A stretch of DNA of 64,000 nt from NCBI GenBank assembly GCA_030220185.1, contig JASPKZ010007797.1, positions 1,966,001-2,030,000 on the forward strand, in the 5' to 3' direction. The stretch's first letter is position 1, and each line of letters starts with the position of its first letter. The stretch is from Diploptera punctata (Eukaryota > Arthropoda > Insecta > Blattodea > Blaberidae). Below the pieces are notes generated by a model, which saw nothing but the letters and a program-made list of their open reading frames with translations, was not told the DNA's origin and did not search any database. This document shows, one piece after another, positions 19,757 through 29,645 of this stretch. Both the position numbers and the translations under genes were made by a program.

Positions 19757-19832
19757 GATATCCAATGATGTTTCAGTAAAAATCAAGTTACCGTAATATC
19801 CAATGATGTTTCAGTAAAAAAACAAGTTACCC
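19757..19832 (+). repeat. Short tandem duplication (about 39 bp, two copies)
   Basis: ATCCAATGATGTTTCAGTAA and the following CAAGTTACC occur twice in succession. Confidence 0.8.
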
Positions 19833-19887
19833 TAATTATTTTTTTATTATTCATTTCATACATCTCAATGATGGATAAATTATATTT

Positions 19888-20015
19888 GAAGAGAAAAATT
19901 ATACGCTCAGACTGGGGCTTGAACCCAGGACCTTTGGCTTTCTAGGCCAATACTCTACCAAAGGTCCTGGGTTCAAGCCCCAGTCTGAGTTTATAATTTT
20001 TCTCTTCAAATATAA
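19888..20015. repeat. Inverted pair of SINE G tRNA-like halves
   Basis: The left arm TATTTGAAGAGAAAAATTAT...GGACCTTTGG is mirrored by CCAAAGGTCCTGGGTTCAAG...TTTTTCTCTTCAAATA. Arms are about 55 bases with a short spacer (CTTTCTAGGCCAATACTCTA). The result is a foldback of the B-box half of the tRNA-like head. ACCCTAATTAT occurs on both sides (about 19831 and 20023), a possible target duplication. Confidence 0.7.
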
Positions 20016-20029
20016 AAAGAATACCCTAA

Positions 20030-20296
20030 TTATATTAAATTAATGTTGGGAAATAAACATTATGAGGTATAATCATTGAAATTCATCTGAGAACATTTTA
20101 TGAAAACTCACCTCATAAATTTCGTGTTTTTCACGAAACCGCGGTTTAAAACATAATCACATCCATATTCAGCCACAACTGAGTTGGAGTTGTGGCTCAA
20201 GATGAACGTGATTAAGTTTGAAACCGCAGTTTTGTGAAAAACACAAAATTTATGAGGTGAGTTTTCAAAAAAAAATTCTCTGATGAATTTCATAGT
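20030..20296. mobile_element. PLE-terminal foldback without coding sequence
   Basis: The arms share ACTCACCTCATAAATTTCGT and its inverse. The left side carries the tail AAATAAACATTATGAGGT; the right arm stops at GATGAATTTCA. TACCCTAA flanks both sides (20022-20029, 20297-20304). The long arm is on the left, the mirror image of the other foldbacks. It resembles the copy at 51672-51881. Confidence 0.65.
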
Positions 20297-20639
20297 TACC
20301 CTAACTTTGAAAGCAGTAAGTTTTCTCCCCATAAGAGTTTTGATTAAACCCAACTTCTTACTTCTTCATCTTTTGGGTGTAGGAGTAAGGGAGAATGTTT
20401 ATATTACCTCAAACAATGATATTTTTCTAAGTCCTACAGAATCATAGGGTGCATGTGCGAATGCTTAAAGAAATTTCCACTAGATGGAAGATATATGTGT
20501 GAAATCAGTATGTCCAGTTTGTGCATAAATTCCCAAACATGTTTATAAGAAATGGATGTACACCAACTTCCCCCTTTGTAAACCTAACAAAATAAATTAC
20601 ATGCATATTAAGAATTAATTTAAAGTGTTTAATACCTCA

Positions 20640-21200
20640 CCTCATATCCAGTCTTCTAATTATATAAATTTCGAAGCTTGGGCAACTTCAGTCTTTTCTT
20701 GTTGACTGATGTTATGTCGATCAGGAGAAATGCTTCTTCCTCCCTCTGTTGGTGGACCAATGAACCTCCAGATCAAATCAGAATCAGGAGGAATTCGAAG
20801 TTCATAAGTTTTTCTTTCTTGTTTTTTTGAATGTGGATTTTTTTTCCCCCAAACCTTGACTTCTTTTTGTCTTTCTATTTGTTTAATTACACTGGCTTTT
20901 GTATCAATTACATGTTTTTCAGACCAAGCATGAGCAGCTACTGCTGACTTTTCCACTTCATCATTTTTGACATTCCTAAGATGTTCTTTCACCCTTGTTT
21001 TCAAATTTCTTTTTGTTTTTCCTATGTAAATTTTATCACAATCCCTGCATTTGATTTGATAAATTCCTGATTTGTTTTCTTTTTCATTTTTTTCATTCTT
21101 GTTAGTTTTAATTATCCTATTTAGGCTGTATTCATTCTTCGGTGCAAATCTCATATTAAACTTTTTAAAAAAAAAGTTTTGGTGTTTCAATGGATGGTAA
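20640..21200 (-). pseudogene. PLE GIY-YIG endonuclease end, second subfamily
   Basis: The minus strand reads GIYQIKCRDCDKIYIGKTKR, RVKEHLRNVKN, AVAAHAWSEKH and SDLIWRFIGPPTEGG: GIY, YIG, the KEH block and a C-terminal WRF motif. The frame is open from 21190 to 20660. It ends with CTGAAG...CTTCGAAA, a decayed ribozyme-like core, and ATATGAGGTGAGGTA. Confidence 0.85.
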
Positions 21201-21409
21201 TTTCTTGAATTTCATTGTTTTATAAGTGCGCTTTTCATTAATTAATTGCTTTTTAAATTTATTTTTTTCTTGTGTACCATATTTTCTTCAAAGCTGTTTT
21301 CTGTTGCTACGTTAATTATGTATTCTTTTTTTCTTTTTCATAATTTTCTTTGCTCATAAGCAAAAGTTTCACCACAAGGTATAATTTAAAATTTAAAATA
21401 CTTTTTTTA

Positions 21410-21835
21410 ACCTCATCTCATATCCTGTCTTCTAAATTAGAAGGTTTTGATACTTCATTGGTTTCATCCTCAGTAATTACACGGCTGTTGTTCTGTTGTT
21501 CATGAGCACAGCTTCTTACTCCATCTGTTGGTGGACTGATGAACCTCCTAATAAAACCAACCTCCCTGCGAATTTCAAAATTCATTAATTTTTTTTTTAT
21601 GTGGATTTTTTCCCAAACTTTTAGTTTTTCTATTTGTTTTATTAAACTAGCCTTCTTTCAATTTGATGTTTTTCTGACCAAGCAAGAGCAGCTACTGCTG
21701 ATTTTTCCACTTTTATATTTTTATTTTGTATTTGTTTAAATGCAAATAATTTAGCTTCTGAATTTAATAGATTTTTTATTCATGAAGAATGAGTCATTTT
21801 ATGTATCTTACCTTATAGTCTATATTTTCTTAAAC
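21410..21835 (-). pseudogene. PLE GIY-YIG C-terminal relic
   Basis: On the minus strand, AVAALAWSEKHQIE-like and GFIRRFISPPTDGV-like stretches appear in broken frames. Near 21420-21470 it has AATTACTGAGGATGAAACC and TCTAATTTAGAAG, a partly preserved ribozyme-like arrangement in which AATTA and TAATT could form stem I. Confidence 0.65.
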
Positions 21836-21839
21836 ACAG

Positions 21840-22430
21840 GAACTGCAATTTTCAAAAGGAAACATTTCTTCCATTTTCAACCGACATTATGACTACCGGA
21901 TTTTCAATGGAATCTCCATCTATAACGTTGCCATCTGGTATTGATTTGATGAACTCCGAGATCAGGTCCCGTTCATCAGGAATTTCGAAATTGATGGATT
22001 TAAATTTGTTCTTCTGAATATATATCTTCTCTCAAACTGTCACTTCTAAAGGTTTTTCCAAATGTTTTAGAAGTTTGGCCTCTTTTTTCAATGTTATGAC
22101 TCTGTAACAAACTATGTACTGCAACAGCTAATTTTTCAATTTTATCATTTTTAATATTTCTAAAGTGTTCCTTTGTGTGAGTGTCTAAATACCTTTTTTG
22201 TTTTTCCTATATATACTTTATTGCAGTCTCTACAATTAATTTGATAAATTCCGATCTTTTACTATCTGGGGTGTTCAGTGCCTTATTGGTTATTAATAGA
22301 TTACCAAGGCTAAATTTATTTATTGGTGCTAATGTAATATTGAATTTCTTGAGATTTTAAAAAAAAATTGTTATGTATTTCAGGATGATAAGTAATTTTC
22401 TTAAATTGTTTTCCTTTCTTTGAATCAGAT
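21840..22430 (-). pseudogene. PLE GIY-YIG relic, third subfamily
   Basis: Broken frames on the minus strand give IKLIV..CRDC-like, KEHFRNIKNDKIEKLAVAVH and INFEIPDERDLISEFIKSIP. The last matches the WRF/FIG end of the neighbouring relics. Two frameshifts and stops are visible. Confidence 0.6.
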
Positions 22431-22779
22431 TGCAGGGTGGTGTATTCTTTTAATATTTTTTGTTGTTGTCTGAATTTCTTTAATTTATTTATAATTATTT
22501 CCTTTCCAAATATTTCCCATATTTAACTATGAAGATTTTTTATTATTTGAGTTTTATAATTTATTTTAATGTTGTTTTGATTTTGTTTGAATTTTGCAGT
22601 TTTGAAGTTGTGTTTATCCTATAATCGAATCCTTTGAATAAAACCTTACAAGCCAGGAAAATGTTGAGATTGTGATCCTTTCTTCTTAATGATAAATAAG
22701 GAGTGAAATAATCTGGAAGTGATAAAACAGGTGAGTTATTTAAATTCTTAATGTATCTTACAGTTTCAGACGGAAAAAT

Positions 22780-22860
22780 TCATTTTTACTTTGCTTGGTA
22801 GAATTAAAGCCATGTGACCTTCTCTTCCACTCAACCAAGGAACATATGTTAAAATAAAAT
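22780..22860 (-). mobile_element. LINE 3' end of CR1/L2 type
   Basis: On the minus strand TTGAGTGGAAGAGAAGGTCA, CATGGCTTTAATTCTACCA, similar to the 3' end at 11780-11820. Confidence 0.45.
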
Positions 22861-23059
22861 ATAGTAATCACTAGAGCTAGGATTTTGATGACCGTCAAAA
22901 TATGCAAAAAATAAAATAAAATAATTTTTTTTAAATATAAAAAATAAAAAAAAATATTGCAGTTATGACCTAAATTTACAGAAAATATGCACTGTAACAT
23001 AAAAAATATGACCTAATAATATTATAATTATGTAATAATTTCAGTTTTAAAATCAATTA

Positions 23060-23475
23060 GTAAATCAGTTTATGGCAATTGACTATTTATCTAATAATAA
23101 AATGCACGGAAGTGAAATTTGGATTTTAAATAAAAGAAACTCTCATAAACTTCAAGTAAGCCAAATGCGCTTCTTACGATCATTGTTAGGAGTTAATAGA
23201 CTGGATCATCAAAGGAACACTATTATCAGAGGAAAACTTGGAGTAACAAGTTTAAATGAAGATATACAAAGATACCAACAAGAATGGAAAAATCATCTGA
23301 GGAGAATGGCAAGAAATAGACTTCCAAAATTGGCATTCCAATATACCCCAACTGGACATAGGGACCAAGGAAGACCAAAACATCGGTGGAAAGATCAAGA
23401 CTATCTTCGCTAGGTTTACCGTACAGGCCACATGGCCTAAAACAGATTTGTTCATGATGATGATGATGATAAAAT
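23060..23475 (+). pseudogene. GAT-tailed LINE 3' end (family B), inside hAT-2
   Basis: Open from 23072 to 23413: HGSEIWILNKRNSHKLQV, SQMRFLRSLLGVNRLDHQR, WKNHLRRMARNRLPKLAFQY and GHRDQGRPKHRWKD. It ends in a (GAT)n tract at about 23455-23471. Confidence 0.8.
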
Positions 23476-23694
23476 GCAAATGAGAAGAAATGGAAGTATG
23501 GAATTTGATATTGTAGCATGCTTTTATTTTATTAAAATTATCAGTAGCTACCTGTTTGTTGCAAGACAATACATAAATATTTGCTCAGGTATATACGTAA
23601 AGGAAAAGTCCATACTATGAACTGAAATTAAATAGGAAAGGAAGTAGATTTTACAAGAAACAAAATTCTGAGAAATTTAACAACTCAAACACAG

Positions 23695-24645
23695 AAGAAA
23701 GAAATTGTATGATAATAGTATATTACAATACGAGGTTGGAAAGTGGTATTTACAGAATTGAGGAAAGTGTTTAAAAACCTCGCTATTGCTCGGTTTTTAA
23801 ACATTTTCCTCAATTCTGTAAAACACTTCACAAACGTGTATTGTACATTATTTTTTGCACGATAGTGTTTTCAAAATAATAAATAATAGTAAAATAATAT
23901 CTTTGTTGGAAATATTTGCGCTCATTATAAACAATTGACTGACATTAGCAGTCTGGCCAATGCTAAATGCCGAAAATAATTGTTGAGATTACAGCAGGCC
24001 TTGATATCAATCTCACATAAAATGATTGCAAGTATGAATGATTGTAATTAAAACAACGAAATTGAAGAAGCGTGGGAAGTTTGGTGTGCTTCTTTAGTGC
24101 CAGAGAAATATAAATTAAGATCTGAAAAAAAACATACATTTCATTCAGCAAGTGGCTGGAGGAGAAGAATTGTAGTGTAAGTGAAAAAAGGTATGATTTC
24201 TTATTTCATATTTAGGAGTGAAACATTGAAGTCTCCAGCGAGTTTGTGGTCCAGATATTCAATGGAGATGACGATGATAAATTTAAAAGAAGGTATCAAT
24301 ATTGCAGATTTTGTTATACTTAGCTACCTCAAAAAGAAGAATACTGGACGTAAAGTTTTTAGTAGAATTTTAAGTTAACTTTCAATATCTTTTCAAATAA
24401 GTTCAGTTCATTTAAAATGCAGTGATTTCTTTCGTATAATGTATATTAACACTACCTTTTGGATATATATTTGTATACATAAAGGGCAGTGGTGTTACTT
24501 CCTGCATGTTGGGTTGTAATATGTAATATTACAGTATAGTTATTTAGGTTGGCAACCCAGAAATGTAGGAAGTTGAACTTTCAGTCATGGACGCCATTGC
24601 TTTTTAAGTATGACAAAACGCACTATCGTGCAAAAAAGTTCTTTA
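23695..24645 (+). mobile_element. Repeat X: possible tyrosine-recombinase element
   Basis: A second copy on the minus strand at 48908-49550 shares both ends but lacks the middle, so this is a mobile family. One end has a foldback (23755-23823) with core CCTCGCTATTGCTCGG. An inverted word, TTTTTTGCACGATAGTG, occurs at 23846 and, inverted, at 24625-24640. The middle may encode the core-binding part of a Crypton-like recombinase (24060-24378). I could not define a target duplication. Confidence 0.5.
24060..24378 (+). pseudogene. Possible Crypton-like tyrosine recombinase N-terminal domain
   Basis: One segment reads IEEAWEVWCASLVPEKYKL; another, from about 24220, reads SPASLWSRYSMEMTMINLKE, GINIADFVILSYLKKKNTG. 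Insect Crypton-like recombinases commonly have a SLWS-YSM-K-T---K--IDI--F--L--FLK pattern in their SAM-like core-binding domain, recalled from memory. GTAAGT at about 24178 and TTTAG near 24212 could bound a tiny intron. The catalytic R-H-R-Y domain is absent. Confidence 0.4.
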
Positions 24646-24894
24646 CTTCTTAAAAGAGTGAAAATATGATGAATATGACCAATAAATTGCCATAATATGC
24701 TCTGTTACATATAAATGGCCAAATAGGCATAAATATGACTTATCAATGTGTTTTAATTCAATTAGTTTTGTATAAGAAGCATTTATGTATATTTAAGAAA
24801 CATATCACTATGCTATATCATAAAAATCCTAGCCCTAGTAATAACAATACCATATATGTCCGACTGTTAGCTGCAAGGTGTACGAAAGTAAAAA

Positions 24895-25095
24895 AAAAAT
24901 GACCGCCATTTGCAAAATAGAAGCAAAGGTTTCATAGCATTTGGTGCATGGGAATTAACAACTTATATAAGAGAAAATTTTGTATTTAGATTGGAACTTG
25001 CCCAGATAGCTCAGTCGGTAGAGCACTTGGCCTAGAAAGCCAAAGGTCCTGGGTTCGAGTCCCAGTCTGAGCTTATAATTTTTCTCTTCACATAT
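24895..25095 (+). repeat. SINE family G with well-preserved tRNA-like region
   Basis: 24990-25063 has A-box TAGCTCAGTCGGTAGAGC, anticodon-like loop CTAGAAA and B-box GGTTCGAGTCC, with one mismatch in the acceptor stem. The preceding 90 bases (AGCAAAGGTTTCATAGCATT onward) recur at 28870, so this is a SINE and not a tRNA gene. It ends TAATTTTTCTCTTCACATAT. Confidence 0.75.
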
Positions 25096-25224
25096 GATCA
25101 ATACTTTTAAATTCATTATGAAACACCATTACATCATTTCATCTAGTTGAGGACGACTGAGATCTCAGATACCAACTGTATCATTTTAACTTTTAGACAA
25201 GAATAACTTTGAAACTATAATTAT

Positions 25225-25505
25225 GGTAAAAAAAAAGGTAAAGTGATCCCACTATAGGCCATGGGAGACCCTTGGGGTAGTAGGGAGTTAAGGCTCCCAC
25301 TTTTTCTAGACAATCAGCAGGGTTGTCAGCCTTACCTTTATCCCCAGAACAAGAGTATGGTACTCATTTCTATTTGAGGCTGATTAGACCACAGGGTCAT
25401 GGTGCCATCAGAAGGTTTGGGCCAGTTTAAAAATCCTCATTGCATCGAGACTTGAATCCTCAACCTTCCAGTTTGTAGCATATTACCTTAAATTATGCTA
25501 TGGCA
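25225..25505 (-). repeat. SINE family B, inverted
   Basis: It contains GGTAGTAGGGAGTTAAGGCT and CTAGACAATCAGCAGGGTTG, and a degraded tRNA-like head near 25480-25505. Confidence 0.8.
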
Positions 25506-25584
25506 TACTCCTCTTGAAATATGGAACATATTTAAAATAAAATATTCAGTTTTGTAAAGATATGTCCTATTTTCTGAAATATGG

Positions 25585-26800
25585 TTGGTTGGTTGGTATC
25601 TAATGTCGAGCACTTGATAATGAAATCATTCGCTCTCTTCCACTCCAATATTTAGCAGAAAGGCTGGTCTCTTCTACAAAAGCTGGACAACGGAGGAGAT
25701 GGTTTCTTTCCATATCTTCATTTAAATTGCAAAAAGGGCATTTAGGTGAATCTGTTATGCCAATTCTGTGTAGGTGTTTATTCAAGCAGTCATGTCCCGT
25801 TAGCAGTCTGAATGTTGCTACTGCAGATTTTCTTTGTAATGTAGTAATGTCAGAAGCGTTTAGATTTTCCCATTCCTTTCCAGATGTTTTGGTGGTGTAT
25901 TCTTCTATAAGTTTATTGATGTATTTATTTGAGATAATTCTTTTGATAGAGTGAAAGGAAACTGGAGTAGAAGTTGGGTTTGAAACAATTTTGCTACCCT
26001 TCTTGGCCAGAAAATCGGCTATTTCATTGCCTATCACTCCACAATGGGCCGGAATCCATTGAAGTACAACTTTTTTATGTAGACGGGATAACTGTTTTAT
26101 CATTTTGTGACATTCGATAATTTTGATGCTTTTGGGTGTTGTGTCCTCGTGTTATAGTGAGAATGGCTGCTTTGGAGTCTCATAGAATTACAACTTTTGT
26201 AAATTTTTGGATGTGATATAAAAGATTTTGTAAACTTAAGAAAATTGCTAGAATTTCGCCATCAAAGTTTGTTGAATTTGTGTTTAGTTTACGATAAAAG
26301 GAAAAAAGTGGACATACTGCACCAGCACCAGTGCCACCGTCATTTGGTAGGCTGGAGCCATCTGTAAAAATATGTATCCATTCAGGGGCTGGGTATCTTA
26401 GATTTATTATTTCCAGTGACATTTGTTTTAAAATATATGGAGGAGTTTCAGATTTCTTGATGTCTTCTGTTAAATGAAGGTTATATTCAATTTCCAAAAA
26501 TTCTAGAGGGTTGTTTCTCATCTGCATATTTTCTTTTGAATGTGGAAGTTGCAATTTCTGTTTGATTTCTTGTACTATGCTTAAGAAGCTTTGCTGAGAT
26601 TTTAAACATACTTGTGGTTTTCTTTGGGTCCAGTTATTATGGGGTAGCCTTAAAAATTTTTCATACTGTGTGATTGCTGTTTTCTCAATTTCGAATGCTA
26701 TGTTTGGGTTATTTGTTAAGATTTGCATGGCAGTGATTGGTGTTGTTTTAACGGCTCCTGTTATCAGGCGGAGGATTTGGTTCTGCAATTTATTTTTCTG
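25585..26800 (-). pseudogene. I/Jockey-group LINE: RNase H and zinc-finger C-terminus
   Basis: The frame at 26788-26180 has QNQILRLITGAVKTTPI (end of RT), then HIFTDGSSLPNDGGTGAGA and FDGEILAIFLSL, which are RNase H motifs with catalytic D and E. After a break at about 26103-26180, the next frame gives LQWIPAHCGVIGNEIADFLA, the last RNase H block. It ends with a C-x2-C-x8-H-x4-C finger (CPFCNLNEDMERNHLLRC). RNase H after RT with this HC finger is typical of I-superfamily LINEs. Confidence 0.85.
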
Positions 26801-27164
26801 AAATATGTAAAATATGTACTATACCCTAAAAATGGACAAATTTGAAAAACAAATGTGTGTTAAACCTTTACAAATTCTCTAATTGGATGTTGTTATGCAT
26901 CAGCCGGCTATGCACCATTATGAAAATTTTGAGAAAAATAAATTTAAAGTTTAAGTAAATCTTCACTATTTATTGCCGAACTGACAATACTGGATATTGC
27001 AAATTATTTTCCTTGTTTGACAGTTATGCATCAACAATCTAAGAGCGGAAACATTTGGTGCTTAGCTACATGATGCAAAATTTAGATTATCATTTATGAA
27101 TATCTGTTTCAAAGCATTGTTGCAAAACATAGAATCTCTGATAGGACTAATGGCGTTTACATTT
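26800..27164. other. hAT-like AT-rich segment left of a LINE
   Basis: This and 27660-27852 seem to be one non-autonomous element split by LINE A. The right end, AATCCTAGCCCTG at 27846-27858, is the hAT-2 type terminus. I could not find its left end. Confidence 0.35.
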
Positions 27165-27658
27165 TTCTTTAATAATAAGGTTATATAAAACTATTATTCT
27201 ACCAGTTATATTATACGAATGCGAAACATGGTCTCTTATTTTAAGGGAGGAAAGGAGATTACGAGTATTTGAGAATAAAGTTGTTAGGAAAATTTTTTGA
27301 CCAAACAGAGATGAACAGACAGATGAATGGAGGAGACTACATAACAGTGAACTACATGGTCTTCATAGGAAGCCAGATATAACGAGAACAGTTAAGTCTC
27401 GAAGACTTCAATGGGCAGGACATGTGGCACAAGTGGGGAATGAAGGATGTGCATGGAAGCTTCTTGTAGGAAAACCAGAGGGAAAACACCCAGTTGGTAG
27501 ACCAAGAATGAGGTGGGAGAATAAGATTAAATATGATTTGAGGAAGTAGATTATACAGGGGATGATTGGAAAACATTAGCTCAGGATAGGGATGTATGGA
27601 GAGCTTATGTCCGCACGGCCATGAACCTGGGTTCGATAGTGCCAGTGAGTTAGTTAGT
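27165..27658 (+). mobile_element. LINE family A, 3' end
   Basis: Blocks: LREERRLRVFENKVVRKIF, NEQTDEWRRLHNSELHGLHR, RTVKSRRLQWAGHVAQVGN, GKHPVGRPRMRWENKIKYDL. A one-base loss after GATTTGAGGAAG breaks the last part. The same loss is in the copy at 38630-39115. It ends TAGTGCCAGTGAGTTAGTTA. Confidence 0.88.
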
Positions 27659-27659
27659 T

Positions 27660-27858
27660 ATATTTTAAGATTTGTTGCTAAAAGTTTGTATACACTTACT
27701 TGTTGAGCCGGTGCAACAGATGACATTAAAATATCAATATTTTAAAATGGCACTTAGCCGGTTGATGCATAACATCGTCCAATTCATAGACATATAATGA
27801 AATTTTAACTTTAACTAATGTAAAAAGCAAATATGCAATTATTTAGAAATCCTAGCCC
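27660..27858. repeat. hAT-2-like terminal fragment
   Basis: It ends in TAGAAATCCTAGCCCTG, the inverted form of the hAT-2 terminus. It has no coding content. Confidence 0.4.
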
Positions 27859-27869
27859 TGTTTATAACC

Positions 27870-28262
27870 ATCTGGTCGCCCTAATTGTGTCATATAACCA
27901 TGTGATTCCTATACCAGGCCTGTTAAGATTTACTTACCAGGTGTGAAAAGATGGCTTTCCCCTCCTACCTGCATCAGGTGCACTCCCAATGAAACAATAA
28001 AACTGACAAGTGAGTAGCAGTGTCTTATCTTGTCAGCCTATCTGATGTAGTGTTGAATAGGAACACCTACTGCGCACATATTAACAGCCCTGCTCTATAC
28101 TGTCATCTGCTAGCCTGTTACAGTACCTTATTTGCTTGTGTAATTTGCGCACTTTTTAATTTACTTGCCACTGAAAAATTGGGGAGTGTAAAATATGCGG
28201 ATTTTTAAAAATTAGACATCCTGTTCTGAGTTATCTCAATTATGGTAGGTAAATATAGTAGT
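27870..28262. other. No gene seen
   Basis: A short open frame at 28020-28208 has no recognisable domain. I see no known repeat in this stretch. Confidence 0.35.
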
Positions 28263-28264
28263 TA

Positions 28265-28662
28265 AGAATGCAGAGAGACCCAATTGAAATTTTATAAAAC
28301 GTTGACAGGACCGGTACTGCTCTATGGATCAGAAGCCTGGATACATAAAAAACAAGATGTAAGTAGGATAACAGTGGCAGAAATGAAATTTTTAAGATCT
28401 GTTAAAGGGTGCACTAAGGAAGACAGAATCAAGAACACAGAAATAAGACAGGAACTTGAAATATTTGCAATAACTGATAAAATAGATACATATAGACAAA
28501 AATGGAAGCAACACATAGACAGAATGAATGAAGATAGATATCCAAAACAAATAAAATACAAACCTAAAGGCACCCGAGATGTGGGCAGACCTAGAAAGAG
28601 ATGGGCTGAAGTCGGAACGGGTCAACAGACCTAATCCATGAATGCAGATGATGATGATGATA
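28265..28662 (+). pseudogene. GAT-tailed LINE 3' end (family B)
   Basis: Open from 28284 to 28634: YKTLTGPVLLYGSEAWIHKK, VAEMKFLRSVKGCTKEDR, WKQHIDRMNEDRYPKQIKY and GTRDVGRPRKRWAE. It ends with a GATGATGATGATGATAA tract. The antisense hydrophobic open frame across this region is a shadow. Confidence 0.85.
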
Positions 28663-28721
28663 ATCATACAATAAACAATAATAATATTATTACACAAATT
28701 AAACAATTCAATTACTGTATA

Positions 28722-28792
28722 GTCTGAGTGTATAATTTTTCTCTTCAAATATAATTTATCCATCATTGAGATGTATAAAATGAATAATAAAA
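28722..28792 (+). repeat. SINE family G, 3' fragment
   Basis: GTCTGAGTGTATAATTTTTC and TTTATCCATCATTGAGATGT match, inverted, the stretch at 19845-19915. Confidence 0.6.
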
Positions 28793-28864
28793 ATGTCAAA
28801 AGAAGCCGTACAGGCTTTATAATGTAATGTAAAATTCCCAGATAAATGTCTTCTTTATAAAGAA

Positions 28865-29060
28865 TACACCATTTGCAAGATAGAATCAAAGGTTTCATAG
28901 CAATTGGTGTGTGAGAATTAACAGCTTATATAAGATAAAGATTCGCATTTAGATTGGAACTTGCTCAGGTAGCTCAGTCGTTAGAGTATTGACCTAGAAA
29001 GCCAAAGGTTCTGGGTCCAAGCCCCAGTCTGAGCATATAATTTTTCTCTTCAAATATTAC
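28865..29060 (+). repeat. SINE family G
   Basis: Same layout as 24895-25095: a shared upstream region, tRNA-like GCTCAGGTAGCTCAGTCG, B-box GGGTCCAAGCCCC (one change) and the ATAATTTTTCTCTTCAAAT end. Confidence 0.75.
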
Positions 29061-29289
29061 TGTAATAATTATTTAGTACATCTTTTTGTTTCTTCCAATA
29101 ACGCAAGTTGGATTCGAGAACTCTGCTACACAATTGCCGAAATGTTCCACAAAACTCATCTCTTTCAATTTATATGATGCTGTATAATTGTTATTTTTCT
29201 TTCCCATCTTGAAATACCATAAAAATGCAACTGCACATTATAAGTGTTTGAAAGTCATCTGAAATACTGGTATTTACTTTGTACTGAAA

Positions 29290-29645
29290 TGGACATTTCG
29301 ATACAGGAATTACGTCTTACTGCGCAAACTATACGTCATCGCGTCTCCATCTCGAGTGTCATCTTTATGAACAGTGCCAAATGCTTTCCTATCTATCCCT
29401 TCCTTTCCTAGAGCGCACCCTGTGCTATTGCGCATTCCCCCTCTCCCTGTGAACTCTCATAAATAGCTGTGTCTTGTAACATCGAATCATCATATATTTA
29501 GTCACCATTGGAGTCTGGTCAGAACAGCTCAGGAGAGCTGGTTTTGTTTGTTTAGTCCAGTAAGCCAGGGTGGGGACGCTAGGACAGTATTTCCCCCAAC
29601 CCGAGAATGGACTAGAGTGAGTGATAATGTATGTATGTATGTTGA
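29290..29645 (+). repeat. Possible LTR or promoter-like segment
   Basis: This stretch is more GC-rich than its neighbours. It has a TATA-like CATAAATAG at about 29457 and, downstream, AGCTCAGGAGAGCTGG and CCCCCAACCCGAGAATGG. The form recalls a solo LTR, but I could not find a second copy, TG...CA ends or a target duplication. It ends in (ATGT)n. Confidence 0.25.

Larger units (their letters stand above)
22872..24837. mobile_element. hAT-type element with 8-bp TSD (hAT-2), non-autonomous
   Basis: The ends are TAGAGCTAGGATTTTGATGA and, inverted, TAGGGCTAGGATTTTTATGA. The flanking octamers GTAATCAC (22864-22871) and GTAATAAC (24838-24845) match at 7 of 8. The original body is an AT-rich ATATGACC-type sequence. 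A LINE B end (23060-23475) and the repeat at 23695-24645 lie inside it. Confidence 0.75.

Noticed and set aside
24990..25063. Functional tRNA gene
   Set aside because: The flanks recur at 28870-29060 and the tRNA-like part is followed by a shared 3' end; the acceptor stem has a mismatch, so it is a SINE head.
28392..28898. 168-codon hydrophobic frame on the minus strand
   Set aside because: Antisense to a clear LINE C-terminus; no conserved membrane protein pattern.
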